Assembly (NCBI GenBank): GCA_004369045.1
Contig: ML213506.1
Coordinates: 755,512-819,511 of the forward strand
Reading direction: 5' to 3'
Length of the DNA stretch: 64,000 bases
Source: Heliocybe sulcata
Taxonomy: Eukaryota; Basidiomycota; Agaricomycetes; Gloeophyllales; Gloeophyllaceae
The translations under genes and the position numbers were made by a program. The notes under the pieces are model-generated. The model had not been told where the DNA came from. It saw only the letters and a list, made by a program, of their open reading frames with translations, and ran no database searches. Position 1 is the first letter of the stretch. Each line of letters begins with the position of its first letter. This document shows positions 45,675 to 57,638 of the stretch, one piece after another.

Positions 45675-48235
45675 TCATGCAGAAGAAGCGCCCCCAAGGT
45701 CGTCGTCCGAGTCGGGTGGCGTCTCTCCGTCCTCGTCGCCGCTGTCCGCGTCGTCGGCGTTCGGCTTCTGTCGACGACTAGCTGAAGACTCGTCTAAGCC
45801 ACTCGCATACCCGCTGTCCTGTTCGACGTACATCGTTTCCTCGACAGCCATAGTTGGAGAAGAGGGTCCAGCGACAATACCACGGGAGTCGAGCCCAACA
45901 GAAGACGAAGACGAAGAACCACCGAGCGAGAAACCACCAAGAGCATCCTCGAGGTCTGCTTGTCTCTTCTTGTCCTCATCGTGTTTCCTGATGGTGCTGC
46001 CCCATCCCTTGAGTTTCAGTGTTATTGGACGCTTCGACTCAGGAGCCGCTTCTTTCTCCTTGCCTTTCCGGCTCGGACCGTAATTGGCGTGGCCCTCGAT
46101 GCTCATGTTGTCCGTATGGCTAGTGGATGCATTGACTTCGCCATCCTCTTCGGCGGGACCCTTGGATTCGCCAGGAGAGTCTTCACCAGCGTCGCCATCG
46201 GCCTCGGCATCCTCGTCTGTGGCTTCGTCCGAACTGCCAAGCTCCTCTTCAGCACTCGACTCCTGGTTCTCGGGAGCGTCCTCATCCGCGGGCGCAGCGT
46301 CCATGACTGGTTCATTCGCGAGCTCGTCGACGACGGTATTGTCAGTGTCCATGGGCGAGTCAGTGTTGTCGATGGCTTCTTCCATGCGGACGTCAGCGGA
46401 GCCACCGCCTTGAGGTGTCGGCTGCAGGCGTTCCCTTCGACCTTGAAGAGCGAAACGGCGCGTCATCGACAGACTACTACTGTAGGGTAGGCCAGAATGC
46501 TGTTGCTTGCCGTTGCTTCGCCTCGAGGGGCCAGGCCCATTGTCGTCAGCAGCGCTACCCAGACTTGTGGATTCGAGTAGGGCGGACAATTTGTCCTCTG
46601 CCAGCTTGTTCTGCCGGAATTTCGTCACCGCAATCTTCGGGATCCTGATGACGATCCTCTTCGTCGACGTGTGGCTAGGACTCGCATCACTCGGAGAGGT
46701 GTTTACCATAGGAGCGTCGAGAGACATGTCATCCATATGAGCGCTAGCAGCGTGGGTGATGACAGTCTGCGCTTGATTGAGTGGTTGTGCGTGACCGTCG
46801 GCGGGAGCTGCAGACGTCGGTGAGGACACAGGAGCAGGAGCAAGAGTACTGGCTATGAGGTCGTTGATGGTCTCGACTTCGTTGGCCGATGCTGCCGGGG
46901 TGCTGCTCAAAGATCCAGATGTCGATGCGTACGCAGGAGTAGAAACGCTAGCAGCAGGAGTATCGACAGGCTCTTCTGGGTTGGGCACTTCTTTGGCCGC
47001 GGTGATAGACGTCAAGCCAGGAGCAAGAGGAAGAGGTGCGAGCTCAGAGAAAGCTTCAGGTCGAACGAAGGAAGAGAGGACCGTCTCCGTCGTAGCGGCG
47101 TGCTCGGGCTCCAGTGCTTGACGAACATTCTTGGCCTTGGACTTGAGCGCTTCCCGCTTGATTCGATGAGCCTTCGCCTTCTCCACAGCTTCAAGTCGAT
47201 GTTGACGGTGCTTGTTCTCCTTGCCAGAGCTGATAACACGGAGCTTGGTAGAACGTACTGGAGTGCTCGATGCGTGTGTGGCAGGGCGAAGGGAGACGTT
47301 GACGGAAGCGAGAGGGGCAGCCCGCGAGCGAGGAACAGCCGAGGCGGAGGGAGAGCACTCTTGGTCCTCCATGACATCTTGAGAACCTGCGACGGATGCC
47401 GCCGAGACGACGTGCGAGACACTTGCAGGTGGCTTCTCCCAGTAGGCTTTGGCCTTGGCAGCGTTCAAATCCAACCTGAGTAAGAAGGACTGGCGACAAC
47501 GACGACAGACGGTGAGCAGCAAACAACAACAAAGAACGACGTCGTACTGACCATATCACCCTTCTGGTCGGGCTTAACATGAGCAACGGAAGCCTGAGCA
47601 TTGACGACCAAGTGGGCGACAATCTGGACGACGCCGGCGTCAGTCACTCAACGGTGGGCTATCATTGAGGTACATACCTGGCGACCTTGCAAAAGCTGCC
47701 CCAGCCATACCTCATGATCCACAAAGGACGCCATACACGCGTCCCTCTCGTCCCACCTTGCGACCGTGCAACGCTTGGTGAATGCTGGCCGAGAGTCGTC
47801 GACCTCGTGCCGGTCCGCATGGGGGTAGTAGCCGTCGTAGCCGTCGCGGCGCCGCTTCCCACAGGATACCTTTCCTTTCCCGTCGTAGCCTTCGGTTAGT
47901 TCGCCATGTCGAACGCGTCGGAGGTGGGGGACAGCGTCGAGCTCCCTTCGGCGTCGCTCGTGCAGACGACAACCCACCAGGAACACTCGATAGTACTTGT
48001 GCTTACGTAGGAACCAGCTCCAGTCAGACTCGCCATCCCAAGGCTCTGGCCGTTGAAGGCTGTCCAGTTGACGGTCGAGGCGGCGGACGGCGTTGAGGGG
48101 CGAGGGTATGTTCGGCGGGGGAGAGAGGCGGACCATCCAGGCGACCGTGCTCGACAGCGGGGCGGTCCCAAAGGTGAGTCCTGAGGAGGAGTAATCGAAG
48201 ATAATATTCGCAATAATGTTTGAGCTTGTAGACAT
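45675..48235 (-). CDS. X3: X-family protein
   Basis: Exons (minus) 48235-47678, 47623-47552, 47489-45675; 814 residues; same phase-0 introns. The N-domain has PWDGESDWSWFLRKHKYYR and KRRRDGYDGYYPHADRHEV, with a handful of changes from the other copies. The tail keeps KRIVIRIPKIAVTKF (X2 has KKIVIRI), one acidic module (VRMEEAIDNTDSPMDTD), KRPITLKLKGWG, LEDALGGFSLGGS and DSGYASGLDESS. It lacks the module VAMEEAIDGTDLP found in X1, X2 and X4. A CACGTG/TATA promoter lies upstream at 48282-48304. Function unknown. Confidence 0.75.
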
Positions 48236-48446
48236 CGTGAAGTTCAATGGAGAGAGCCAAACGCGAACCAACGTCGCGTTCATATAGGCGACGAAAGCCA
48301 CGTGCGCTGTGACAAACTGAGCAGGAGCATTTCCAGTTCGGGATGAATAAAGTCTCACGCTTACCTTCACGTCCTTCTCTACCACTTTTTCTTTTCCTCG
48401 ACGAAGATCTAGCTGAGTAATAGGTAGTCAAGTCTGGACAAGGTTA

Positions 48447-48896
48447 ATGTCAACAGCTTACCTTGTTGATTACCAAGTAGAATCAACAGCAGATCTCCAT
48501 AGTTGTGATTTAATTCGCCTTCAGACTTCGGAGGTTTCCGCTATGGGTCGAGACAACGGCCTGCTAGCAGCGAACGGGAGCAAGGACGGTCCACCTTCCA
48601 GAACTGAATATAACAGTACCACAACGGGTGATTTCTCTAAAGGCCCAGTAACCATCTGCCGGGCACGAATGATGGCTCCTTGTCGTAGTCGAAACTGCGA
48701 GAGCATCCATGGCGCAACACCTCGAACACAGGATGTGATCTTGACTATCTCTGAACTGACTAGGTCAATGTTCACGATGACAGGAGCTCTACGAGATGCG
48801 TACGCTCATATCAAGGCCATGGCCAGCGAAAGGGATTCCCTTCAGTATAAGACTGCCGTTAATTTGACGGAAATCACGATCAAGGCCTGGTACTAA
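48447..48896 (+). CDS. Z3: small ORF divergent from X3, unknown
   Basis: 149 codons, the counterpart of Z2 with the same C-terminal SELTRSMF and TAVNLTEITIKAWY. It has about 20 replacements relative to Z2, several non-conservative. It is open in both copies, but the start is uncertain and no family is known. Confidence 0.35.
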   Translation: MSTAYLVDYQVESTADLHSCDLIRLQTSEVSAMGRDNGLLAANGSKDGPPSRTEYNSTTTGDFSKGPVTICRARMMAPCRSRNCESIHGATPRTQDVILTISELTRSMFTMTGALRDAYAHIKAMASERDSLQYKTAVNLTEITIKAWY

Positions 48897-49260
48897 GATC
48901 TGAAAACTCGGCGTATGAGAATGAGTGACACTCGCAGGATAATCGAAAAATAAACATACAATTTCATTATCACGAGGATCGGATTTAGGATATTCAGAGA
49001 TGACACTCGAGATTCAAAAAGACAGCGTGTACCTCGAGTGCTTTTCCCGAGTACTCTCCCTGTGGAAAAAAGAGATCTCGGTGAGCATCAGTACTATACT
49101 CCGGTGACATGTGCTGTCAAAGAGGACTCATCCACAGCTCGGATCATTACTGGTAATATCCGTGAACGCATTTCTTGATCGTGTCTTCTAAGATTGCAGG
49201 TCTACATCGTGGTCGAAATTGAAGAGATGTGTCACGCGGACGTGACTGATCGCGTCCTGA

Positions 49261-49596
49261 TCACATCTGGATACTTCTCAGCCGTGTGTATACATCGCCC
49301 CTGATATTCCTCAAGACCGAGCCATCTGCATTGATATTGCGGAAGGACGAGCAAAAGCGATGATGGCTCTTCCTCGTCTTACCCAGCTGGAGGGCGATAT
49401 CCTGGGCTGCCTTTTCTCCCTGCGCAAACTGCAGGCGATAGTGCTGGGGACTTCGATACCCGTGTATCTCTCTTGCGTGATAAAAATGACTTATGCTAGG
49501 TTCTGACGCCCTCTCGGACGATTCCATGTAGCCTGGCCTGCCATTGTCAGATAGGGAGAGGACCCACTGCAGACGATTCAGATGGGCCGAAGCCAC
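49261..49596 (-). pseudogene. ORF 'W' relic, block 3
   Basis: 111-codon frame sharing HLNRLQWVLSLSDN, QFAQGEKAAQDIALQLGKTR and KSHHRF with the block 2 frame, but with an extra internal stretch (about 49265-49345) absent from block 2. It looks like a decayed member of the same unknown gene. Confidence 0.3.
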
Positions 49597-49839
49597 GGTT
49601 TCCTCAGGTATCTAACACAACACTGGGTGCAAGGACTACTCGTACCTGTCCGCCACAGCTTCGCCATCCAATAGGGAGGGCGTAGGACAACCTCATGAGG
49701 CCTGATCACTGAAGTCGTGTTCTGTTTCTCAACATGAAGAAGGAAAAGCGTAAAAATGATACTTTTTGGTGTATTAGAGCAATAACAAGACCGTAGCCCA
49801 TGGCACAGATAAGACGAGGCAGCAGGCAACACCACCACA

Positions 49840-50160
49840 TATCATATATCACCGCTGACCCAGGTGTACTGAATGACAACACGCCAGTGGCGGAAATTGG
49901 ACCCGAAATCGTGAAAATACGCACCCTGGCCCTCGACTTGCGCAGACCCGTCTTCTTTCTCCCACTGTTCTCGGATCTCTCCTCGTCAACTTCGACCTCC
50001 GTAACACCAGGTCCGCCGTCTCCGCCTGTCTTGCCTTCCGCACCTCCGCCTCCTTGTCCCGCCGCGCCTGCACGAGTTGCTGTACCTCCTTTACCTGCTT
50101 GTCCTCCTCGGCTCCACCCGGGGCGCCCATCCTCGCTTCGTCCGGAGTCGGTAACAATTC
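49840..50160 (-). pseudogene. MRPS9 3' fragment including an intron
   Basis: Minus strand matches the end of MRPS9 exon 2 (EVRKARQ, DLVLRRSKLTRRDPR), the whole last intron (donor GTGCGTATTTTCACGAT) and the last exon, then the downstream flank. Retention of the intron shows that it came from DNA duplication, not from mRNA. It begins abruptly near 50160 and lacks exon 1 and most of exon 2. As it has small frame-changing differences and no start it cannot encode uS9m. Confidence 0.85.
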
Positions 50161-50599
50161 CGCAGACTCGTATCTGATGATGCGAAATTAAGCTATGTTA
50201 ATGGCACCCTGCCAATCCAGTGCCGTTATGCCTGCGGTTTCCCCTTGGCTCCGCAAATATAACCCCATCTATCATAGAATCTCGAATTGTTGTCCGGCTG
50301 TGCTGGCAGCTCGTTACTTCTGCAACTTCCACGACCGTTGTCCTGCCACATACTCCTATGCCTGAGCTGAAGAGTCCATGGTATAGTAAGCTGTTCGACA
50401 GGCTATATGGGGAGCCAGAGTTCTCCAGCAGATCTTCGAATATCGCATATGGCATACTAGGCTCAGAAAGGAGTCAACGACTGCGCATTATATCACCTAT
50501 GCCCCAATGACAGCCTCCAGTCTGAGCTGTATGTTCTCGTTCAAGGGCACGCGAGCTTATGAGAGAATAGTAGAATATATTAATGAGATGACAATACAT

Positions 50600-52240
50600 G
50601 CAATGATACGAGGAGAGATGACGAGATCCGAATCCAAAGAGAAAGATACAATACAAAACGAATCCTGAGATGAGCCGGCTCGGAGATACACCCATGAGAG
50701 ATAATGTTGGCGTGATAGTATGATATATGAAATAGAAAAGAGGAGGGATACTAGAGGCATTGCAGGCTGGGAAGCGCGACACGCGTGATAGTGAGCCCGT
50801 GGACTGGTGTTGACTGGTGAAAGTGAGGACGGAGGGAGACGCCGGCGACGGAGACAGGAGGCAGGATCGCGTGCGAGGCCAGCACGATCGGTCGACTTGA
50901 ATTCGGAGCCATGGATGGAGGTGATGGCATGGCTTCCGAATCTGTGATGGTGAATCGAGATGCCTCCAAGAGTTGACTCTTGCATCACAAGAGCAACGTC
51001 CGGAAGACGGTACAGGAGCCTTACCTCCCAACGAGGGTCGTCGTTCTGGCGTGGCCATGAGGCCAGAGATTGTCAGCTACAGACTCACCTGAACATACCA
51101 GGAGTCGCAAAGGCAGCGGGCGGGTACTCGGGCAAGGGCTATCACGGTCTCTTGGAGCCTGTGGGGTGCTGTCGTCGATCTGTCTAATTAGGGGCTGAGC
51201 TGGTAGAGCCGCTCTTAGAGCGGGTTTGTCCCCGAAGGGAGGTCGGGAACCTGGGTGACAGTCAGGATCGTCGAACTGAAAATTTGTATGCGACTTACGT
51301 TATGCACGAGTTTAGGACGCCAGCATGCCCACAGAGGGAGAAAGATTTAGAGGGTGCTGTGAATATGGTATGGAACCCTTAGCAACCTACAAAACGTTGT
51401 CAGCATACAGCATCGCGCAGGTCAGATGAGAAAACATACAATGCAATGCAATGATGGCAGCAGGTGAGCGTAATGTCCTTTGTACACAACGATCCGACCT
51501 GGAGAGTATCCGTCAGGATAGGCTCGAGAACCATACGGCAGAACAGACGACGTACCCAGCGCTGATGAAGCACATGCAGTTGCCGCCCCCGACGTCGACC
51601 GTCTCCTCCGGTGGCTCCGTGCCGCGATGCCCAACAGCCCTTTCGCCGCCCACGTTCGATGCTTGTCCCAGTCTATTCAATTGAAATCCGTAGAACAATC
51701 CCTACCTGTCTCGAGCTACTCGAGCACCATATTGAACGACCCTCGACGTCTGGGGAGGCTGTCAATAGGCTAAACGGAGAAGAATAAGCATCCCGTCCAG
51801 GAAAGAGTAATAGAACACTCACCCAGTCTGCCGTCTTCCAGGCTGGTACGATTGGTACCCTGTCTCCGGCTGACAAGATGATGCGCGCCCAGCCCGACCA
51901 TCGACGATGGGAGAGTGTGTCGAAGCGCACAGGGCATGCGCGTTGTGGTCGGGTGGTGAGGACGGCGGAACTTTGTCGAGGTGCGCATGGTAAAATCTAG
52001 CGAATAGCGTCAGGATATGGAGACACCAAAGAAAGGATGCTACTCACCTCCAGTCGCTGTCCAGCTGCACCTTCAGTCCGATGCCAGGTATCCCAGAGGA
52101 GAGAGGGTATAAGGAATAGAAGAATGAACGAGATAGTGGGGTATAGAGCAGGGTATCTCCGAGCGATAGTATAGGAAATAAAGATAAGAAAGATGACAGA
52201 GGATATTAAGAAAATGGAAATCCTGCACCGCCCCCCCTGC
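50600..52240 (-). other. Y4: spliced transcription-like unit downstream of X4
   Basis: Reverse-strand counterpart of the other Y units, with CT-rich tract (about 52090-52215), conserved junctions and the hairpin element at 51190-51250. The second donor is GTGAGT as in Y3. Frames are not conserved with Y1 and Y2. Confidence 0.42.
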
Positions 52241-52257
52241 GCGCGCACACACTCCGT

Positions 52258-54914
52258 TCATGCAGAAGAAGCGCCCCCAAGGTCGTCGTCCGAGTCGGGT
52301 GGCATCTCTGCGTCGTCGCCGTTCGGTTTCTGTCGACGACCGACTGCAGAATCGTCTGAGGCACTCGCATACCCGCTGTCCTGTTCGACGTACATCGTTT
52401 GGTCCGCAGTGGTAGATGGGGAAGACGGTCCGGCGACAATACCAGGGGACTCGAGCTCAACAGAAGACGAAGACGAAGAACCACCGAGCGAGAAAGCACC
52501 AAGAGCGTCCTCGAGGTCAGCTTGTCTCTTCCTGTCCTCATCGTGTTTCCTGATGGTGCTGCCCCATCCCTTGAGTTTCAGTGTTATTGGACGCTTCGAC
52601 TCAGGGGCCGCTTCTTTCTCTTTGCCTTTCCGGCTCGGACCACCGTTTGCGTGGCCGTCGACAACCATGGTCTCCAGATGGCGAATGGAAGCATTGAGCT
52701 CCACATCTTCCCGCTCTTGAACATGCTCAGGATTGGCGTCGAACAGTGCACTTGATCCAAGCGAGACAGAAGGACCGGCACCGTTCCTAGTAGAGTCGAC
52801 GGCAGTAGAAGATGAAGTCGAAGACCCAAGCGTGAAGCCAGCTAGAGCATCCTCGAGTTCTTTCTCTGCCTTCTCGCGCTTCCGAATCTTCTCCATATTA
52901 GAACGCCACTTGATCTTGATGACGTTCTTCTTCGGAGGAGTTGGCTCTGGAACCTCTACGTCCTTGTCGCTGCTGGTCGGAGCGTCGTCGATGCCACGGT
53001 CGACAGCCATGCTGTCTGGGCCGCCAGTGGGGAAAGCGTGTTCGACCTCTTCTCCTTCGTGGGCAGGAGCGTCTTCAGTGACCGAAGTGGTTTCACCAGC
53101 ATCGTCATCGTCCTCGGCCTCCTCGTCTGTTGCTTCATCCGCGCTGGCCTGAGGCTCCTCTTCAGCACCCGATTCCTGTTGCCCAGAAGCATCGTCCCGA
53201 TGGGTGGCCGGAGCCACAGCGATTGGGTCATCGGCAGGCTCGTCAGTGTCCATCGGCAAGTCGGTCCCGTCAATCGCCTCCTCCATAGCCACGTCAGCAG
53301 ATCCGCCGGTCGGTGCTTCCTGAGGGAGAGGCTCGCTGGGAGTGGTGTCCTTGACCACAGGCGCGTCGAGAGACATGTCCTCCGAAGGAGCGCTTGCAGC
53401 GGGGGTAATGACAGTCTGTCCTTGATTGAGTGGTTCGGCGGCACCGTCGGCGCGAGCGGCAGACGTCGGCGAGGACAGAGGAGCAGAAGCAAGAGTAGTA
53501 GCTATGAGGTCATTGATGGTCTCGACTTCGTTGGCCAATGCTGCCGGGGTGGTGCTCGAAGATCCAGACGTCGATGCGTACGCAGAAGTAGAAACGCTAG
53601 CAGCAGAAGTATCGACAGGCTCTTCTGGGTTGGGCACTTCTTCAAGAACAGTGGCCTCGGTGATAGACGTCAAGCCAGGAGCAACAGGAAGAGGCGTGCG
53701 CTCGGACAAAGCTTCAGGACGAACGAAGGAAGAAAGAACGGTCTCCGTCGTAGCAGCTTGCTCGGGTGTCTGTGCTTGACGAACGTTCTGAGCCTTGGAC
53801 TTAAGTGCCTCCCGTTTACTTCGATGAGCCTTCGCCTTCTCCACAGCTTCAAGCCGACGTTGACGGCCCTTGTTCTCCTTGCCGGAGCTGACAACACGGA
53901 GCTTGGCAGAACGTACTGGAGTGCTCGATGTTTGCTTGGTACGACGGGAGACATCGCCAGAAGCGGGAGGCGCAGCCAGTGAGCGAGGAGCAGCAGAGGC
54001 GGAAGGGGAGACAGAGCACTCTTGGTCCTCCATGACGTCAGGAGCAGGCGTAGTCAAAGATTGTTCATCTTCAGAGCCTGCGACGGATGCCGCCGAGACG
54101 ACGTGCGAGACACTTGCAAGAGAGTAGGCTTTGGCCTTGGCAGCGTGCAAATCCAGTCTGAGTAAGAAGGACTGACGACGACGACAGACGGTGAGCAGCA
54201 AGCAACGATGGAGAACGACGTCCTACTGACCATATCACCCTTCTCCTCGGGCTTAACATGAGCAACGGAAGCGTGAGCATTGACGACCAAATGGGAGACA
54301 ATCTAGACGACGCCGGCGTCAGTCACTCAACAGTGGGCTATCATTTGGATACATACCCGGCGACCTTCCAAAAGCTGCCCCAGCCATACCTCATGGTCCA
54401 CAAAGGAGGCCATACACGCGTCCCTCTCGTCCCACCTTGCGACCGTGCAACGCTTGGTAAATGCTGGCCGAGAGTCGTCGACCTCGTGCTGGTCCGCATG
54501 GGGGTCGTAGCCGTCGTAGCCGTCGCGACGTCGCTTTCCGCAGGATACCTTGCCTTTCCCGTCGTAGCCTTCGGTTAATTCGCCGTGTCGAACGCGTCGG
54601 AGGTGGGGGACCGCGTCGAGCTCCCTTCGGCGTCGCTCGTGCAGACGACAACCAGCTAGGAATACCCGGATGTACTTGTGCTTCCGTTGGTACCAGCCCC
54701 AGTCAGACTCACCATCCCAAGGTTCCGGTCGTTGAAGGCTGTCCAGTTGACGGTCGAGGCGGCGGACGGCGTTGAGGGGGCAGGGTATGTTCGGCGGGGG
54801 AGAGAGGCGGACCATCCAGGCGACCGTGCTCGACAGCGGGGCGGTCCCAAAGGTGAGTCCTGAGGAGGAGTAATCGAAGATAATATTCGCAATAATGTTT
54901 GAGCTTGTAGACAT
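52258..54914 (-). CDS. X4: X-family protein
   Basis: Exons (minus) 54914-54357, 54302-54231, 54171-52258; 847 residues. The N-domain is as in X1 but the last residue before intron 1 is Arg (CGG) instead of Gln, leaving a usable donor. The tail has VAMEEAIDGTDLPMDTDEPA, EEEPQASADEATDEEAEDDD, KKNVIKIKWRSNMEKIRK, LEDALAGFTLGSS, KRPITLKLKGWG and DSGYASASDDSA. It is therefore the same tail type as X1. Function unknown. Confidence 0.75.
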
Positions 54915-55096
54915 CGTGAAGTTCAATGGAGAGAGCCAAACGCGAACCAACGTCGCGTTCATATAGGCGACGAAAGCCACGTGCGGTGTGACAAACCGAG
55001 AAGGACCATTTCCATTTTGGGATCAACAAAGTCTCACGCTCACCTTTCACATCCCTCTCTACCACTTTTTCTTATCCTCGACGAAGATCGGCCTGA

Positions 55097-55363
55097 ATGA
55101 CACCTAGTCAAACCTGGATAAGGTCAATTTCAACAGCGTACCTTGTGGATTACCATGTAGAATTAACCCCAGAGTTCCATAGTCGTGATTTAATTGGCCT
55201 TCAGACTTCAGAGGTTTCCGCTGTGGGTCGAGACAACGGCATGCTAGCAGGGAACGGGGGCAAGCCTGCCAGAACTGAATATAACAGTACCACCGCGGAT
55301 AATTTCTCTAGAGGCCCAGTAGCCGTCTGCCGTGCACGAATGATGGCTCCTTGTCGTAGTTGA
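55097..55363 (+). pseudogene. Z4: truncated Z copy
   Basis: Matches Z2 and Z3 in its first 89 codons (ISTAYLVDYHVELTP, CRARMMAPCRS), then stops. The C-terminal part (ISELTRSMF onward) is absent because the block ends about 80 bp later. It also lacks several codons near 55257. Non-functional by comparison. Confidence 0.5.
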
Positions 55364-55506
55364 GACAGAGAGCATCCATGACCCAACATATCGGAGACCG
55401 AACGTAGGACGTGAGCTTCATTATCTCTGCATATAATACATCATCTGAAGTCCAAGAACATAAAACAAATAAGATACTCCAAATCTATCTCACCTCCCAG
55501 TCGCAT

Positions 55507-57638
55507 TTAAAACTCCACCCTCTCTGGCCCGCTATCCTTCCCCGAAACCTTGAACGCTGAATTACACGCGCTCCACACCCACCTAAGACCCTCCACCAGC
55601 GCGCTTACGCACCCCAGTGTCCCCCTCCGGCACGCATTGATCCATTCGCTGGACCTCGAATAGAAGTAGTCAACGTCTGTATGCTCCTTGCCTGCTATTG
55701 GCGACACTTTCGGCTAATATCCAGACAAGGTGAGTTCGCGAATTAAATGAAGCCGACAGTGACTTACGTTCCGCGCTGTATCAGGCCTCTCCGCCTCCTT
55801 CAATATCCGCTCCTCGTCCTCCCTATCAGCAGCAGCCCACATCTCGCGGAAAAGCCCGACAAAGTGCAGACTCTCCGTAAACCGATGCAGGGTCTGCATC
55901 AGCGCAACAACTTCAGAGCGTTGTAGGAGATTCGAATTCGACCGAGGGCTGCGTGGCATCGTCAGCAAAACAGTTGCGGAAAGTGAGGGTTCAACGCTCA
56001 CTCCAAGGTCTTCTCGTCAAGCTCAAAGAGAATCTTCAGCGCCGTGGCCACGCCGGTCGTCTGCACCTTGCCCCACAGCCGGCACTTATCGCACCCTACA
56101 CAATCCATGATTCGCGACACGTTCCGGAAGTGCTGCTTGAACTCCTCCTTCAAGACCTAGTTTACCAAACTGTCAGTATGCGCCGACAACCGGATAACAG
56201 GATGCATCACCACCCACATTGGCATTCTCTCCTCTAAACAGCACCGACTCATCAAACTTCCCGGCCTCTGTCGCCAAGCCCACCACTTTGGTGACCACGT
56301 CTAACGTCCGCTGATCCTCTTCATGTGTCCCACTAGAGCAGTAATCGTACGCGGATAAGTAGGGCGCGATCCGGCTGACCGCGCGGAGCAACAGAACATT
56401 GTTGAAGTAGATGTATTGCAGCCGCTCCGGATGATTTGCCACACGATTAATGAAACAAGGAAGGTTCGGACCCTAAAGCGGACGACTATTAGGAGTGAAA
56501 GAGACCGAGACCGAGAAGATTAACGTACCCATTCGCCTGTAGTTTGATTAAAGTATTCCGCGCAGATGTGCGTAGAGATGGATGCATGCAGGCCTGTCGA
56601 TACTCGATCAGTCACCCAAACTAAAGAATAATTTATGTCATCTCACCAGAGATAATCTTGTAATACACCCTCTTCTCCAGACACTGCTGACCCTCATCAG
56701 AAGCAGGTTTGAGACTGTCGCCTAATACAAGCTTAATGCCCTGTATCTTCCTGTCATGATGTATGCCATACCTGAGGGGGCGCTTAGCTCGTCCTGTGCA
56801 TCATCTAGCCCGAAACAATTCTCCTGGTATATCGACGACCAGATACGGTGGGCGGAGGGCCCGATATAGCCAGTGAAGCGTTCAGGGTTAGCGGACAGGT
56901 CTATGTAGTCCCCTTCAGTCATATCATCGAGATAGCAGTAGTCGGAGTCTCGGTAATAACAACCCGGAAGCGTTTCCCGCTACATGCGCTGTGCTGAGTC
57001 GGAGGTCTAAATGAGATGTAAGATGCTTACCTGCTCCTCAGACGGCAGTTCTACTTTACTCAGTGCTGCTGCTCGCCATTTCTCCGGTATTTCACTCTGC
57101 GCATTGAGAGCTTAGATATCGTGCCACGATTGTCTCGAGCTTCAGGTCACTCACCTCGTCCACAGTAGTGATTCCGCATTCGCGGTTCATGCAGAAGCCA
57201 TGCTCTTCCCAGAATGGGCAATCGCGATATAGGTCGGCCTAACAGAGGAGCGCCATGTAGCCGCAGTAAACAGCAGCGCATCCACAAGCACTCACTCGGA
57301 AGTATTTGAAGAATGGTGTCTTCACCAGCTCGCTTAAGTTGGTGAATAGCTCTTCGTTCACACTCTCCACAGTCTCGTAATCGCATAGTGTGGTTTCAAT
57401 CGGACCAGTCAACTGAACGGCGACACCACTCCGTCAGACAATCTGGCATCGTGCACAGTGAGCCAAAACGCACCGTGGTATCCTGTCTGCATGTGCTATC
57501 CTTCGCCGGCTGGTGCTCCAGGACATCTTGAACTTGGTTCTCGTTCACCACTTCCTTTGTAAGGAACGAGCTTGATGCCGAAGCGACCGGAGACTGCAGG
57601 CAGGCTGCAAGGAGAAGTAGGAGGCTGGTCGGGAGCAT
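55507..57638 (-). CDS. ERO1: Endoplasmic reticulum oxidoreductin ERO1
   Basis: FAD-dependent thiol oxidase that reoxidises protein disulfide isomerase in the ER lumen. Exons (minus): 57638-57474, 57412-57296, 57238-57155, 57096-57031, 56979-56772, 56721-56647, 56593-56529, 56472-56218, 56156-56002, 55948-55768, 55713-55507; 525 residues. Signal peptide [20 protein letters not shown]. The shuttle region shows [17 protein letters not shown] and [18 protein letters not shown]. The FAD-binding region has [19 protein letters not shown] and [15 protein letters not shown]. The active-site CxxCxxC is CVGCDKC at 364-370. All introns are 50-61 nt and keep frame. The C-terminal 69 residues are divergent, as usual. 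Firm. Confidence 0.97.

Larger units (their letters stand above)
43927..50160 (-). repeat. X/Y/Z duplicated block, copy 3 (inverted), with MRPS9-derived flank
   Basis: Read on the minus strand from 50160: MRPS9 exon fragment, W relic, Z3 (on +), X3, Y3, ending abruptly at 43927 inside the CT-rich 3' part of Y. Gene order and flank match block 2, and the X3 tail is nearly identical to X2. Block 2 and block 3 are thus the inner members of the inverted pair. Confidence 0.85.
50442..55440 (-). repeat. X/Y/Z duplicated block, copy 4 (inverted)
   Basis: Read on the minus strand: truncated Z4 (on +), X4, Y4. Its far end (50442) matches block 2 to about 33242. Between it and block 3, 50160-50442 resembles the sequence right of block 2. 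The Z side stops near 55440, only about 70 bp from the end of ERO1. The X4 tail type matches X1. Confidence 0.85.
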
